The notes below the pieces were generated by a model that had not been told where the DNA came from, did not search any database, and saw only the letters and a list, made by a program, of their open reading frames with translations. Positions 1-12,537 of a stretch of 64,000 nucleotides of DNA are shown here, one piece after another (positions within the stretch are counted from its first letter, which is position 1; the number at the start of each line of letters is the position of its first letter). The stretch lies in the NCBI RefSeq assembly GCF_024323335.1, contig NC_066585.1, positions 533,906,082 through 533,970,081 of the forward strand. The letters run 5' to 3'. Source of the stretch: Lathyrus oleraceus (Eukaryota; Streptophyta; Magnoliopsida; Fabales; Fabaceae). The translations under genes and the position numbers were made by a program.

Positions 1-93
1 CTAAAACTTTCAAGAAGATGCATTTTTTTTATTTTTTATGACTGAAAACAAACAAAACACTAACAAAAACAAGGAAAACAAACGAAACAAACA

Positions 94-112
94 ATTTCCC
101 TCCCCCACACTT
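94..112 (-). other. Polypurine-tract-like sequence downstream of Athila pol
   Basis: On the minus strand this reads AAGTGTGGGGGAGGGAAAT, a purine-rich stretch with a run of G just past the integrase ORF. Athila/Tat-type elements often carry such a tract after pol, as primer for plus-strand DNA synthesis or as an internal tract before an env-like region. The window ends before an LTR start can be seen, so its role is inferred. Confidence 0.5.
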
Positions 113-145
113 AAAATAAGCATTGCCCTCAATGAAAAGACATTA

Positions 146-763
146 CTAATAAAGTAGAGAGAAGGAAAGAAAGACTCCCTGATCAAGTTGCAGGTAGTTA
201 GGTGCTTCCAAAGGAAGCTCCTCTATGCTGACATCTTCAGTCATTGAACTTCCATGGAATAGCTTCAAGCGCTGCCCATTGACTTTGAAAGTCTTGTTAG
301 TAGCTGCACTTTTTATTTCTACTGCATCATAAGGGAAAACATTAGTAATAACAAAAGGGCCAATCCATTTGGATCGAAGTTTCCCAGCCATAAGCTTAAG
401 GCGAGAGTTAAACAGTAAAACCTGTTGGCCCACAGAAAATTCCTTCCTAGAAATCATTTTATCATGGAAGTGCTTAGTTTTCTCTTTATAAATCCTAGAG
501 CTTTCATAAGCCTCTAGTCTAAGCTCTTCCAGCTGTTGTAATTGGAGTTTTCTTTCAATACCTGCTTGTTGCATCTCCAAATTACAACTTTTCACCGCCC
601 AATAAGCACGATGTTCTATCTCAACAGGAAGATGACATGCCTTACCAAAAACAAGTCGATAAGGAGACATCCCAATGGGTGTCTTGAAAGATGTTCTTTG
701 GGCTCAAAGTGCGTCTTCTAGACGACGACTCCAGTCCTTCCTGTTTGGCTGCACCATTTTCTC
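146..763 (-). pseudogene. Athila integrase C-terminal part (pseudogene)
   Basis: The conserved end of a Ty3/gypsy integrase: a [19 protein letters not shown] block after the catalytic core, then a linker and the GPY/F-like segment with KWIGPFVI, where the DNA-binding SH3-like fold normally lies. It is open from about 703 to the stop near 146. Upstream in the same frame a TGA at 704-706 replaces an expected Trp codon in the segment leading into this block, so the integrase is cut in two. No chromodomain follows, as expected for the Athila clade. This is a continuation of the upstream integrase pseudogene, not a separate gene. Confidence 0.8.
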
Positions 764-2145
764 TAAAACCTGTTTGATCTCCCTGTTTGAGATCTCAGCT
801 TGCCCATTAGTTTGTGGGTGATATGCAGTAGAGACTCTATGCACAACTCCATACTTTCGGAGCAAAGCTTCCATGGTGCGGTTACAGAAAGAGTGCCTTG
901 GTCACTTATGATAGCTCGTGGTATTCCAAACCTGCAAAAGATATTAGACCTGACAAAATTTGCAACAACTCTAGAATCATTAGTCCTAGTGGGGATAGCT
1001 TCCACCCACTTTGAAACATAATCAACAACAAGCAAAATGCAAAGGAAACCAAATGATACAGGAAAGGGACCCATGAAGTCGATTCCCCATACATCAAATA
1101 CCTCACAGAAAAGCATAGGCTGCTGAGGCATTTCACTCTTGTGAGTGATGTTTGTACCTGCTATTTGACACTCTTTACAAGTGCGGTAAGTCTCATAAGC
1201 ATCCTTAAAAACAGTTGGCCAATAGAAACCTGAATCAATGGCTTTTCTTGCAGTCCTTTGCGGACCAAAGTGTCCGCCGACTCGAGATGCATGAGAAAAT
1301 TTCAAAATGGATTCAATCTCATAGTCGGGGACACATCTCCTAATTACCTGATCGCTACCAAACTTCCAAAGATATGGATCATCCCAAACATAATATTTGG
1401 CATCACTCTTGAGTTTGTGAATCTGTGATCTAGATGCACCTGTAGGAAAAACACCAGCAACAAGAAAATTAACAATGTCAGCAAACCAAGGTGTAATCCC
1501 ATGCAAAAGAAAAAGCTGCTCATCAGGAAAGTCATCCTGAATAGGAAAAGGATCTGCATCTCTCTATCCTACTCAAGTGGTCAGCCATTAAGTTCTCAGC
1601 TCCACTTTTGTCTTTAATCTCTACATTAAATTCTTGGAGCAACAACATCCACCGAATCAATCTCGGTTTTGCATCCGGCTTCTTCAACAAGTACTTTAAT
1701 GCTGCATGGTCAGTAAAAACAACAACCTTGGAACTTAGCAAATATGATCTGAATTTAACAAGAGAAAAAACAATAGCTAGCAGTTCTTTTTCAGTGGTAG
1801 TGTAATTTGACTGTGCAGAATCTAAAGTTCTAGAAGCATAGTAAACAACATGGGCAGCCCTGTCAACCCTTTGTGCAAGGACAACCCCAACAACATAATT
1901 AGACGCATCACACATAATCTCAAAAGGGAGGGTCCAGTCCGGTGGCTGGATTATGGGAGCGGAGGTCAATGCTTTCTTCAAGAAGTCAAACGCTTGTTTG
2001 CATTTGTCATCAAAGTTGAAAGTGACATCATTCTTCAACAAGTTTGACAGCGGAAGAGCTATCTTGCTGAAATCTTTGATGAAACACCTTTAAAAACCTG
2101 AATGACCAAGAAAAGAAGGAATCTCGCGAACGCAAGAAGGGTAAG
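764..2145 (-). pseudogene. Athila RT C-terminus, RNase H and integrase core (pseudogene)
   Basis: Reading down from 2145 the frame continues the RT interrupted at 12538 and enters the connection domain ([16 protein letters not shown]), then RNase H with [15 protein letters not shown] and [11 protein letters not shown] motifs. Near 1559 integrase begins: an HHCC zinc finger (FSHASRVGGHFG, then TCKECQIAG) and the first catalytic Asp (WGIDFMGPFP), with the second in [12 protein letters not shown] at 2090-2092 lies between GHSGF and CFIKDF where a Tyr codon is usual. A one-base deletion near 891 shifts the frame just after SDQGT, so the catalytic Glu region is out of frame. The piece cannot make a functional enzyme. 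Confidence 0.85.
2141..2145. repeat. Target-site duplication GTAAG, left copy, of solo LTR A
   Basis: GTAAG immediately precedes the TGTAAGACCCC start of the LTR. The same five bases follow its ...CGCTACA end at 12538-12542. A matching 5-bp duplication is the signature of LTR-retrotransposon integration and proves these are the two ends of one insertion. Confidence 0.93.
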
Positions 2146-3186
2146 TGTAAGACCCCAATTTTGGCCCTAAGATCCCTCATGGCCCATATCATATCATATC
2201 ATGGCCTCAAGGATCATTGCATACCTTTGCTTCCCTCCTAGTGGGTGGGTCACCTTGTGAGTGTGGTTCTCGATCACCAAGCATGTATTGTATTTGTATA
2301 TCATTGCTTTTCATATGTTTACTAACCAAAAGTACAAAAATATTGTCACCTAACCATGTTACTTGCAGTTGAAGCAATCAACAGTCAAATAGTCAAAATC
2401 ATTCATTGAGCAGTGGGTGGTGGCCATTCTTGAAGAATTTGGGCACCATGATCATTCATCAAGAGTTCATATGAGTTGTGACATCATTTTGGATCAAGAT
2501 CTCAAGTGATTAGGGTTTGGAATTCATCAGAACATGGTTCAGTCAAGCAAAACCCTAGCAAAGTCAACTGAAGTCAACTGTGGTCAACTGTGCATTTAAT
2601 CAGTGATTTGATGGTGGGAATTGGTTTGAGAGGTCTCATTCATGTCCATATAAGCCTCATATAACATGTCAAGCATCCACAGTGAAGAATTTGAAGTCAG
2701 ACAAGAAATTTCCCAAAATAGAAAGTTGACCTGTAATTGGAATTTGCCAAAAATGGAAACTTCTTCTCCTCAAAATTACTTCATCATACAAGCTTCAAAT
2801 GAAATTTTGCCCAACATGAAAGTTGAAGATCTTGTTCTCCCATTTCCAAAAAGTCCAAGAACACTCATTTCCCATTTATGGTTGGCAAGTTATGATCAAA
2901 TCATTCTCAAAATTTTTTGAACTTCAAAGTGGCATATCTTCCAAACCATTTGGCCAAATTGGGTGGGGTTTTTTGCTACAAGTCATATTTGGTGTGCTCT
3001 ATCCAAATCTTTCATCACATTTTACCAAAACTCAACCAAGCAAAATGGCATTTTTAAAGTGGTTTGAATTAAATTAAGTGAGGTGAAAAAATGACCTTTC
3101 AAAATAACCATTTCCAACCATTTCTACCAATTGAAAGTGTTCAGGAATTGCATTTTGGATATGCTTTGGGCCCAAATTCGCAGCTG

Positions 3187-3191
3187 GAACC
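3187..3191. repeat. Target-site duplication GAACC, left copy, of solo LTR B
   Basis: GAACC lies directly before TGTAACACCTC and recurs at 8174-8178 directly after ...GATGCGACA. This defines both ends of the nested insertion to the base. Confidence 0.93.
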
Positions 3192-6100
3192 TGTAACACC
3201 TCAAAATTTGCCCTCCTCTCTTGGGACTAGCATTAACATATTTGCATTTCATTTTAGGGCATTAGGCATTTCATATTGCATATCATGTGGTTACATTGTG
3301 CAAGCCATCGTCCCAAGTCTTGATCAGAGGATGAGGAAGTTAGAGGGTGCAAGCCTAAGTTTTATTGACTGATCATGGGCCATCTAAGGATTGGGCTGAG
3401 ATTAGGGTTTTATGATTCTTCAAGGATATTGGTCTTCATCTTGATTGAAGTGAAATATCATCATCATCATGGTTGGATATCATCAGAAAATGCAAGAAGA
3501 TTCCTTGAGATTAGGGTTTTGACCACTGGTCAACCCTAATCAGGTGCATTGGGCCAATCAGGGCTGGATCAGGAGATGAGGTCTGTGATGGTTATGAGGA
3601 TCATTCTTTGATTATATTGTGCTTATTGAGGCTAGGGTTTCACCCTTGAGCCATTTCAGTTGAAGATTGGAGCTCTGATTGATCTATGCATTGCCTGATT
3701 CATCTGTCAGTTGAAAAGTCAACTATGGTCAACTGTACATGATCTGATGGATTTGGAGGTGGAAATGAGTTAGATGCACTTCATTCATGTTGGAACAAGT
3801 GTTATTTGACATCTCAAAGCTTGAAAATGAAGGAAATCAAGTCAGGACAAAAACTGCCAAAAATAGAAAGTGACTTGTAATTGAAGTTTCCAAAAATGGA
3901 AAGTTTTGGACCTCAAGGCCACGTGTCCAAGGAAGCTTCAAATGAAAATTTGTTCAACATGAAAGTTGTAGATCTTGTTCTCACCTTTCCAAAAAGTCCA
4001 AGAACTTGAAAATCCAATGTATGGTTTGAAAATTAGGGATCGGTGAAATTCAGAAATGACCCGTAATCAGGAGGCCATAATTGCCACATACTTTGTCCAA
4101 ATTGCAAGTTCTTTATATGCACAAACTCCATTTGATATGTACTACAAGGGTGCATCATTGGATTTGTCCAAAAGTGGCCAAGGCAAAAAGTCACTTTTCA
4201 ACTGGACAACTGAATTGGACCAGGGGCAAAATTGTCCAACTCTCAAAATAATTGGAATTTGGAGATGGGACTTTTTCTACACCTCATAAATGGAATTTAG
4301 AGTGTGTTGGAATCATCATTTCTTGCATAGGCCTTGTAAATTGAGATTTGGCTTGAAAAGTGGAATGGTTAAAAATGGACAAATGCATCCACATGGTGAT
4401 TTTGAGATTTACACAACCAATGGGCATGAGGAAAGTTTCTACAGCTCACATATGATAATTGGAAGGTGTATGTGCTGTCAAAACAGGTGGCATGAGCTGT
4501 CATGTGGAAATTCCAATTATGCCCCTACTTGGAAAATTAGCCATTTCATTAACAATTCAATTTGGCTAATTAACTTGGTTAAGCATGGTTTAGTGCAACA
4601 TATATAATCTTAATCACACAATAATCCTGACAGAATTCACACACTCCAAGATTGGATCTCAAAACCATTCCAATTCTCTCAAAATTTCATCAAGAACATT
4701 GAACTTGAAATTGACATTTCTTCATCATTCCTCAACCAAACTTCAAAATTCCTTTTGATCTGAACTCCATTCATCATTACCTCGGACTGTTTTTGGAGAT
4801 TGGAGGAAGAAGAGCATTGATCGTGACTGTTCATATCAACATCATCAATGGTGAATTGAGGTTTTCATGCACGAAAGGCCATGGCAATTGATCTCAAGCT
4901 CGTCATTCATCTTCTAGAAGGCTGTAGTGCATCTGTTTGAAGGAATTAAAGCTCAAGAACAACGAAATCACCGCTGCCATTACAGGTTTGAGAAATTTCG
5001 AATCTCATGCTTTGCCAAATTGCTATGTGCATTCTATAGTTCACTGCATGTAGAGCACGGTGATAGTTTTAGTTTTGCGAATGGTTAACCGTAGACTGAG
5101 AAATCTGGAATCGAAATTTTGTATTCAAACCCTAGCGCGTTCGATTCTTGAGATTTAGGTATTGTTAGGTCGATTGGAATGCATATTCGTGATCTACAGG
5201 TTCATGCGGTTCTAACGGATACCTATTTGTCCGTTTTGGTGACGATTTGAGAGATGCGTGTTCTTGAGCGTTTATTGAGTTTCTGGAAAATCTGGAACGG
5301 GAGAGATGAAGAACAAGGTGTTTAATCCAAATTTCCATTTGAAAATTCAAATTCGGCGTTTACCGCCCCCGCGCAACATAATTACCAAACTGCCATTGAC
5401 AAACTTTAATTAATTTGTTTAGTTATTAAAAAATCATTAACACATTGAAAAAATCATAAAAAATTGTAGAAAAATCAGAAAAATATGGAAATTTTTTCTT
5501 TGACTTTGTTGTTGAGTTTAGAATTTGTTTGACCTATTGGTCAAAGTTGTGCATGGCAAAAATATTATTTGACCTAGGCTTGTTTCACATGTATCCATTT
5601 TTGACACATTTTACCATTTGATTCATGAAATTCTCATAATGTTAAATAAATTCTTGAAAATTTTTGTGATGATTGTGGACTCATTGATGCTCATTTACAT
5701 GTAAATTTCATGCATTTTTGATACCTGGTCATTGAGCAGCAAATTCTGGAACTTAGGTGTGACAATTTGTGTCACACCTCATTATGTCAACTTGCTGGAT
5801 TTTTTTGAGTGACCTATACTTGTTGGATTAATGTGAAATTTTGCATGATGGTTTATTAACATGTTGAGATATTGTATGAATTTTTGTGGAATTTTACACT
5901 GCATTTTCAATTTGATCATGATTTTTCATTTCTGGTGATCATTTGTGCAAGCTCATGTGACCTAGGTTGGTAGATTGATTGAGAAATCCTCATATGGTAC
6001 TGTATGATCATGAAATTTGATATGCATGTAATAGACATATAATGTGACATCCCTGTTTTGGTCCCATCCATTTCTATTTTGTTTTCAATGAGATGTGAAT

Positions 6101-8173
6101 TTTTGAAGTGGAAGCATGTATTGATGTTGTGATTTGGAGCCTATAATTGTGACTGTTTTTGTTGATTTTCATTGACATGGTTCCATTTGCCCAAATGAGC
6201 TCAAATTTTACATGGTAGACCTTGAATACCCCCTGTTTAGGTGCAATTAATTTGAGAATTTTTGGATTTATTTTGATGTGGATTTGAATGCAATAGTTCT
6301 GTTTGTATGCTTGGTGCTTCATTTGAACTAGTTTTCCTTATTTTGTGCATAACATGAGCATGATGAATGATATAAACATGAGACCAAGGATGTTTGCTCT
6401 TGTTTGACTTTAATTTGAGATTGGTTTGTGAATGCCTTGCTGTTTAAGGATTTTTTCTTGTTTTGGACCCTAGGCTTAGCCTAGTGGTCTAGTTGCTAAT
6501 GTTTGCTTGATTTTTCAGGATCAAAAGCATAATGCACATGGAGAATGGTCCAAATCAATTTTGATTGATGTTGTTGATGTTTGTACACTAACATAACATT
6601 GTTTTGTAGGTTGTGAAGTTTGGGATTGAGCTTTGAGCTTGCCTTGTTGTGCATTGAGTTGTATATTCTAATTGATTGAACACTTGCTGTTTATGGTTTG
6701 TCTGTCTGATTACTAACTGTGTTTGACTGTTTCCAGGTACTTTTAGTTGCTCAGTTCCTTGTGAACTTTTGCTTTGCGTTGCTTAAGCAACTCGCATTGA
6801 GGTAAGTCCTCTTGACTTCATGTAGTCTGGAGACCCGGCTGTTACCGGGCCGGGCAAATAAATGTCTGAAGTCCTCCTTAAGAGGCAATGATTGTGTATG
6901 TTTAATTTTAAGCCCAAGCAGGAAAAGTCCTTCAAGTAAGGCAATTGGTGGAAGGTAGGGACAAGCAGTCTGTCCCCCACTATTCAGTTGAGTCTTCTCC
7001 TTGCTCCCATTACATGGTTGAAGCATTGAGATCAAAAGCCCAAGATCCTGTGCAGTGCACATTGAGTCAGAGTCATCGAGTATAGAAGGGTTCCCCTATT
7101 CTGGACCCATGCTCATTTGTCAGAAGCTCTCCCTGGTTAGGGATATGAGCTGTGAGGTCTGATCCTCACTTCATCCCATCATCTGCTTCACCTTAGCCTC
7201 GTAATGGCAAGGTTAAGAGCAAACACAGCCTGTACAGACGATTGCTTAGGCAGTCAAACCTGATTGATTGAGCCCCCTCGTTTGGCTATAGTGCGTGTTA
7301 TGTGGATATCTGATTGACATGCTTGTTTGAGATACCTGTTCTCATTTGATGATATATGATTGTATGCTTGTGTGCTAGCTTCTTTCCTGGTTAGGTTAGT
7401 TTGCTTATGCAAGTAGGATAGAAAACCGAACTTAGGGTTAACGATGCATGACAACATTAGGCTCGAGTCTCAGCTCCCTAGTTGTGTATCTTTTCCCTGT
7501 TTCTGGTTAACAATTTAGTCCCTTTCAGGGGAACTACATCGCCCTGATCCTCGTGCCAGACGAGGTATGTAGGCAGGTGGTCGTGCGAGACCACTCCGGG
7601 CAACCTTTTTCTTTTTTGCGTGCGTTTGCTTGTTATCTGACTGTGTGTTTTGGCTCGGATGCCGACGTAAGCCCAGTGATTGGCAGTCGGGCTCCACGTT
7701 TGCCGTTTTGAGTGTGCTTTGGTTCGGATGCTGACGTAATTCCATCAAGTGGTTGTCGGGCTCCATGTTTGCCACCCTTGCTTGTTTGTATGTTTTGTGT
7801 TGTTTGGCGTGCGTAAGCCGAACTACAGTGGCTCTGATTCTTGTTCCAGACAAGATATGTAGGCATAAGGTGCGATACCTTATCGAGCTCCCTTCTCTTA
7901 ACCCCACCTGCGTTCCCTGTGTGTGTGTGATGTTTAGCAACCTTTTCTTTATTCTAGGACGTGGATCCCGTCGAGTACGACGGACGTGAGGGGTGCTAAT
8001 ACCTTCCCCTTGCGTAACCGACTCCCGAACCTTTTCTCTCTGGTCGCGAGACCATGTCTTTCCAGGTTTCTCTGAGCGTTTCCTTTCCCTATCTTGGGAT
8101 AAATAACGTTTAGTGGCGGCTCTGTGTTGTATTTTATTCGAGCTTCGCCGGTTGTTTTTCGCAGGATGCGACA
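3192..8173 (+). mobile_element. Solo LTR B, a second Ogre-type LTR subfamily
   Basis: A 4,982-bp unit from TGTAACACCTC to GATGCGACA, flanked by GAACC duplications. It has no gag/pol. Its 3' part (7960-8040) carries the GC-rich block with GGGTGCTAATACCTTCCCC and TTGCGTAACCGACTCCCGAA that I associate with legume Ogre LTRs. Equivalent but diverged sequence sits at the same place in LTR A (near 12330), so A and B are distant members of one superfamily. B landed inside A after A had integrated. The longest ORFs within (for example the antisense one at 7515-8180) look non-coding. Confidence 0.88.
4601..4607 (+). promoter_or_regulatory. Probable TATA box of solo LTR B
   Basis: TATATAA about 1.4 kb into the LTR, followed within about 100 bases by the start of a less AT-rich region. 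This is where U3 would end and R begin in an LTR of this size. No other strong TATA lies close by. It is a sequence-only prediction. Confidence 0.4.
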
Positions 8174-8284
8174 GAACCATGCCCTTGCCACTTAAGTGAA
8201 ATCCATCAAATTACCAAAACACTTCATTTTTAAGCTAATGCAATTAACACTCAATTAACCAAAACTTAGCTTCATTAATCACAG

Positions 8285-8291
8285 TATATAT
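8285..8291 (+). promoter_or_regulatory. Probable TATA box of solo LTR A
   Basis: TATATAT in the context CACAGTATATATGCTC. The related position in the two LTRs of the 21873-39991 element carries AGTATATAAGCC on the minus strand, which supports this as the LTR promoter. The B insertion lies just upstream and splits U3 from much of its upstream sequence. Confidence 0.45.
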
Positions 8292-9069
8292 GCTCACTTT
8301 TCTGCTGCAGAAGCCCTAGCCACAAACACACAAAAACAGATCAAATTCTATTTTTCTCTCAAGCTCTTATTTTCTCTTCACTTGAATTTTTGCTGAAAAC
8401 TTCAAAGAGCTCGAACTTGTTTGTTTGTTCCATCATTTACCAACCTCTTGGAAGCATTTACAAGCCTTGTATCATAACTGTACGCAAGGAATCTGCAACT
8501 GTTCCATTGAAGCATATCCATGGCAGATCTTGATTGGGGTGGTTTCAAAGACTGTTGAGCTAAAACTCGTGCTCCATTCATCATCTGGAACTTGAAGCTT
8601 CATCTGTTTCAACATAACACGACCAAACAACCATCATTTCATCACTGCACTCCAAATTTGGTAAGAATTCGAATCTCTCCATTCTCAAAATCATGATGTG
8701 CTTTGAATAGATCTTGCCATGCTGATCATTTTGAAACTTAAATCGTGTAAAATGGTTGCATATTGAGAAAGATACATGGATTCAAAGTTTCATATGTGAA
8801 TATGTTTGTGCTTGGTCCTGCTTTGTTAGCTCGAGTCATTGAAAATGGATGTTGGAATGATGATGTGCATTGTGTGCTGGTTCGAATGCTATGTTTGTTT
8901 TCCATTTCTGGACAAAAATTTTCATCACGATTGTTGAGGATGATGAACATGAGTACTGTAGCGCAAGAACCCTAATTCCATAAACCCAGAAACGTGTTTT
9001 TGGTTGCTGAAATCGCGTTTTGCATGTTTACACTGTTACATCGCCATGAGACCACTTGCTGCACGCCAC

Positions 9070-9104
9070 CTCACTAAGTGAAACGCGGCGTTTCACTTAG
9101 TGAG
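9070..9104. repeat. Perfect 35-bp palindrome inside solo LTR A
   Basis: A 17-base arm CTCACTAAGTGAAACGC is followed by one G and its exact reverse complement. It lies about 0.8 kb downstream of the predicted TATA box, so an LTR transcript would fold into a very stable hairpin. The corresponding part of the related LTRs near 25330 and 38020 lacks it. Confidence 0.9.
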
Positions 9105-11324
9105 CCCCATATTTACAACAATGTCATTCCGTGTTTAAATTAATTAAATCATTTTCATTATTTCTCAATTTTTATTTCATTTGATACACCCATCTTACAA
9201 AAATCATAGAGCACTCATTATTTATCCAATTTTCATGGGATTTTTTGCAAAATACTCCTCTTGATCTCTAGTTTTTTATCATGATTTTTCCAGATTTTTT
9301 GCATGAATGGATTTTAAAATGTGCTAGGGTTTGTCATATGTGTCCATTTTATGTATGTCTTGCCAAATCAATTGTGAAATGATGATACATTATCCAATGC
9401 TTCCCAAATTTTTTGTGCTTAAACTAGACACATTCATGGTGATTTTGGTGTAGAGTTTGTGAATTTATCATTGCTGGTTGTGGAGTTATGATTTGTTGAA
9501 TTAGGGTGTGACAATTTGTGTCACACCATTGATGTCCAACTTCATGATTTTAATTACCATGCTTCTTGAACTCAAATCGGTTTGAATTTTTGCATGAATG
9601 TACTTATGGATGTCTAGTTTACATGTGAATATTTCTGGAATTATTGATGACATTTCCTATTTGTTTGGGATTTTCTCCCATGTTTGGTCATATGTTGACT
9701 GTTTGTGACACATATTCTCATTTGATTTGTGAAATTCTCATACTTAATTGGATGGACTTGAAATTTGACATGTGATTTGTAGACATCTTAAGCTTTGTCA
9801 TGGTTTTAGTCCCATTCATTTCTCATATGTTGTCACTGTTTTATGATTTATTGAAGTGGGTGTATGTTTGGTTGACTTCTTTGAGCTTGCTTGAACTTGC
9901 TTTGACTTTCTGATTTTCATTGACCTACTTCCTTTGATCAAAATGAGTTGAAATTTGGTATGCTTATCATGTTATGGGTGATGTTTGAGCATGAATTATT
10001 TGAGAATTTATTGAAATGTTTGAGATTGGATTTGAGTTGAATCATTCTGTTGACTTCTTTGAACTTCTATATGCCATGCTTTGACCTAATTTGCTTATGA
10101 AATGATGATGATGATTGATATGAACATGAAACCAATTGAGTTTGTTTCTTAATTGTTTGAACTTGATGTTGGATATCTTTCACTTGCTGTTTGGGCTTTC
10201 TTATCTCTTTTTGACCCTAGGCTTGTCCTAGTGGTCATGTTGCTCATGTTTAAGTTTGTTGTTTCAGGTTAAGCAACAAATGTCCCAAAGAGATCATTAC
10301 AAATTGAATGAGCTTGATTGATTATCATGACTAACTTGTTTGTTTTGTAGGTTGCTTGGCTCACATGCTTTGAGCCTTGTGCATTGCACATTTAACTGAT
10401 TGTGTTGACTGTTGATCCCTATCTTATTTTGGTTTGACTTTGAGTTGTATACTAATGTTGTCTGACTGGTTTCAGGTACCCTTAGTTGCTTAGTTCTTTA
10501 ATAACTTGCTTTGCTTTGCTTAATAGCAATTTGCATTGAGGTATAATTCCTTATCTTCATGTAGTCTGGAAGACCTGGCCTGTTACTTGGCCAGGCAACT
10601 GTCTGAAGTCCTCCTTAAGAGGCAATGCTTGTGTGTGTTTACATTTGTCCCAAGCAGGAAAAGTCCTTTAAATAAGGCAATTGGTAGAATCCAAGAGATA
10701 TGTAACCTATCTCCTACTATTCTGTGTGCCACTCACCTTGCTCACACCACATGTGTTGATACATAGTGAGTAAAAACCCAAGATCTATAGAGTCTAACTT
10801 GAGGAGAGAGTTCCTACTTTCTGAACTCCCACACCTTCTGATATTCAAATGCTCTCCCTGATCAGGGATAAGAGCAATGAGGCACACCCCTCATATCCTT
10901 TCATCTGCTTCACCTTAGCCCCTCAATGGCAAGGTTAAGAGCACCATTAACCCTATTCCAGTTGGCTTCAATGCCTAACCCTTTTGTATGAGCTTAATTG
11001 TTTGGTTATAGTGTGTGCTGAATGCCTTTGATTGATTGATTACTTACTTCATATGCACATGTTTGCTTGTATGCTCTATGCATTTATCATCATTAATTGC
11101 TCATTAGTGCATGATCATTTCATTGGTCTCTGTGACATATCTTTGTTGTTTGCCCATTGAGGACAATTGTAAGACCATCCATTGGCCATTGTTCCTATGA
11201 TATGGAAGTGAGTATAAGACCATCTCATTGGCCACTCATTTTCTCTTTGCTTGATGCATTGGTTGTATGTGAGGATGCAATTGTAAGTCCCTGCAAGTTG
11301 GCATTTGCTTTCCTATGATCATAT

Positions 11325-11530
11325 GTTGGATATTGGTATAAGCCCAGACAGATTGGCATCCGGTATCCAAGTTTCATTTTGTTTTAGGAGATTGGAATAA
11401 GTCCATCTATTGGCTTCTGACATCCTTGTTTCTTTGTTTAGGAGATTGGTGTAAACCCATCTATTGGTATCCGGTATCCGCTTTGTTTGTGAGATTGGAG
11501 TAAGACCATTGAGTGGCATCCGGTATCATT
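11325..11530. repeat. LTR-internal minisatellite of about 60-bp units
   Basis: About four degenerate units are built round GAGATTGG, TAAG(A/T)CC and GGCATCCGGTATC. The same kind of array appears in reverse complement at about 22890-23040 and 35590-35740 in the other Ogre LTRs, so it is an ancestral property of this LTR family. Confidence 0.75.
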
Positions 11531-12537
11531 TGTTTGCTTATTTTGTTATTGTTCATTGCCTATTCCAAAGGACACACTTGAATCATCTTCTATATGATTT
11601 CAAGAAGTGAACCCTCTAAGAAGTTTTACACTCCATCCTCATCCATGCATCCCCATTATGTCCTAAACCTTTTCACACCTTACTTTCAAACTTGAGATAG
11701 ATATTGTGCAAACATCTTCATGTTTTCAAATTAAAAACCTGGACCCCAAGTCCTTGACCTTCTTTTTCAAACTCCATTTCATAATACCTCTTTTGAATCA
11801 ATCTTAATCATACTTTGACCCTACTTTCATAATCATAATCAATTAACTTCACCCATTCAATTGTTTTGGCTTTGTCCATTGTTAATCTTTTCACACATTA
11901 GCCATAGGTTTTAATTATCATTGTGGTTGATGTTAACCTCACCCTATCCTTAGTGAGTCGACAGTAAGACTTCCGTACTGAAAACAGGGTTAACCCCTCT
12001 AGTACGTCGAAGCTATCCTCGCATGGTGGATGTTGGTCTTGGTCGAGTTTTCTCCCATTGATAATGAAAAGCCTCAGTGCTATTGCTTAAAATTGAACTC
12101 ACAAACTTTTTGGAAATCTTTTAGCCGAACTACGGCGTTTTGATCCTTACCTTTGATGGAAGGTACGTAGGCAACGGGTTCATCCGTTCGAACACAAAAA
12201 CAATAAAAATTGTATATTCTTTTCTCATCATCCCAATCATGTTTGCACAATACTTATGTCATAACAAATAACAAAATTTATACAACAAGTGTGAAAAGGG
12301 CTCCCTAGGAGTACCTAGGACGTAGTGGATGCCTAACACCTTCCCATTGCGTAATTTACCCCTTACCCAGATTCTCTGATCTTTTCATTAGTTTTCTACG
12401 TGTAAAACTTCTTAGGCTTTTGTTCGCTTTTTAGCCAGTCCTTTGGATAAATAAAAGTGCGGTGGCGACTCGAATTCATTGTATGCTTTGCTTATGGTTT
12501 AATCAATAAATCATATAGCGACGAATACACCGCTACA

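Larger units (their letters stand above)
2146..12537 (+). mobile_element. Solo LTR A of an Ogre-type retrotransposon, itself split by solo LTR B
   Basis: It begins TGTAAGACCCC and ends CGCTACA, with GTAAG duplications outside. Removing the nested LTR B with one duplication copy (4,987 bp) leaves about 5,405 bp, matching the 5.4-kb LTRs of the Ogre element at 21873-39991. The first 40 bases match that element's LTR start (in reverse complement) and the final segment (GTGGCGACTC region near 12470) matches its LTR end. No internal gag/pol is present, so unequal or intrastrand LTR recombination has removed the body and one LTR. It lies in the plus orientation inside the minus-strand Athila RT. 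It has no coding capacity. Confidence 0.9.

Noticed and set aside
7515..8180. 221-codon minus-strand ORF
   Set aside because: It is antisense to the GC-richer 3' part of solo LTR B, is Arg-rich by composition and has no recognisable domain.
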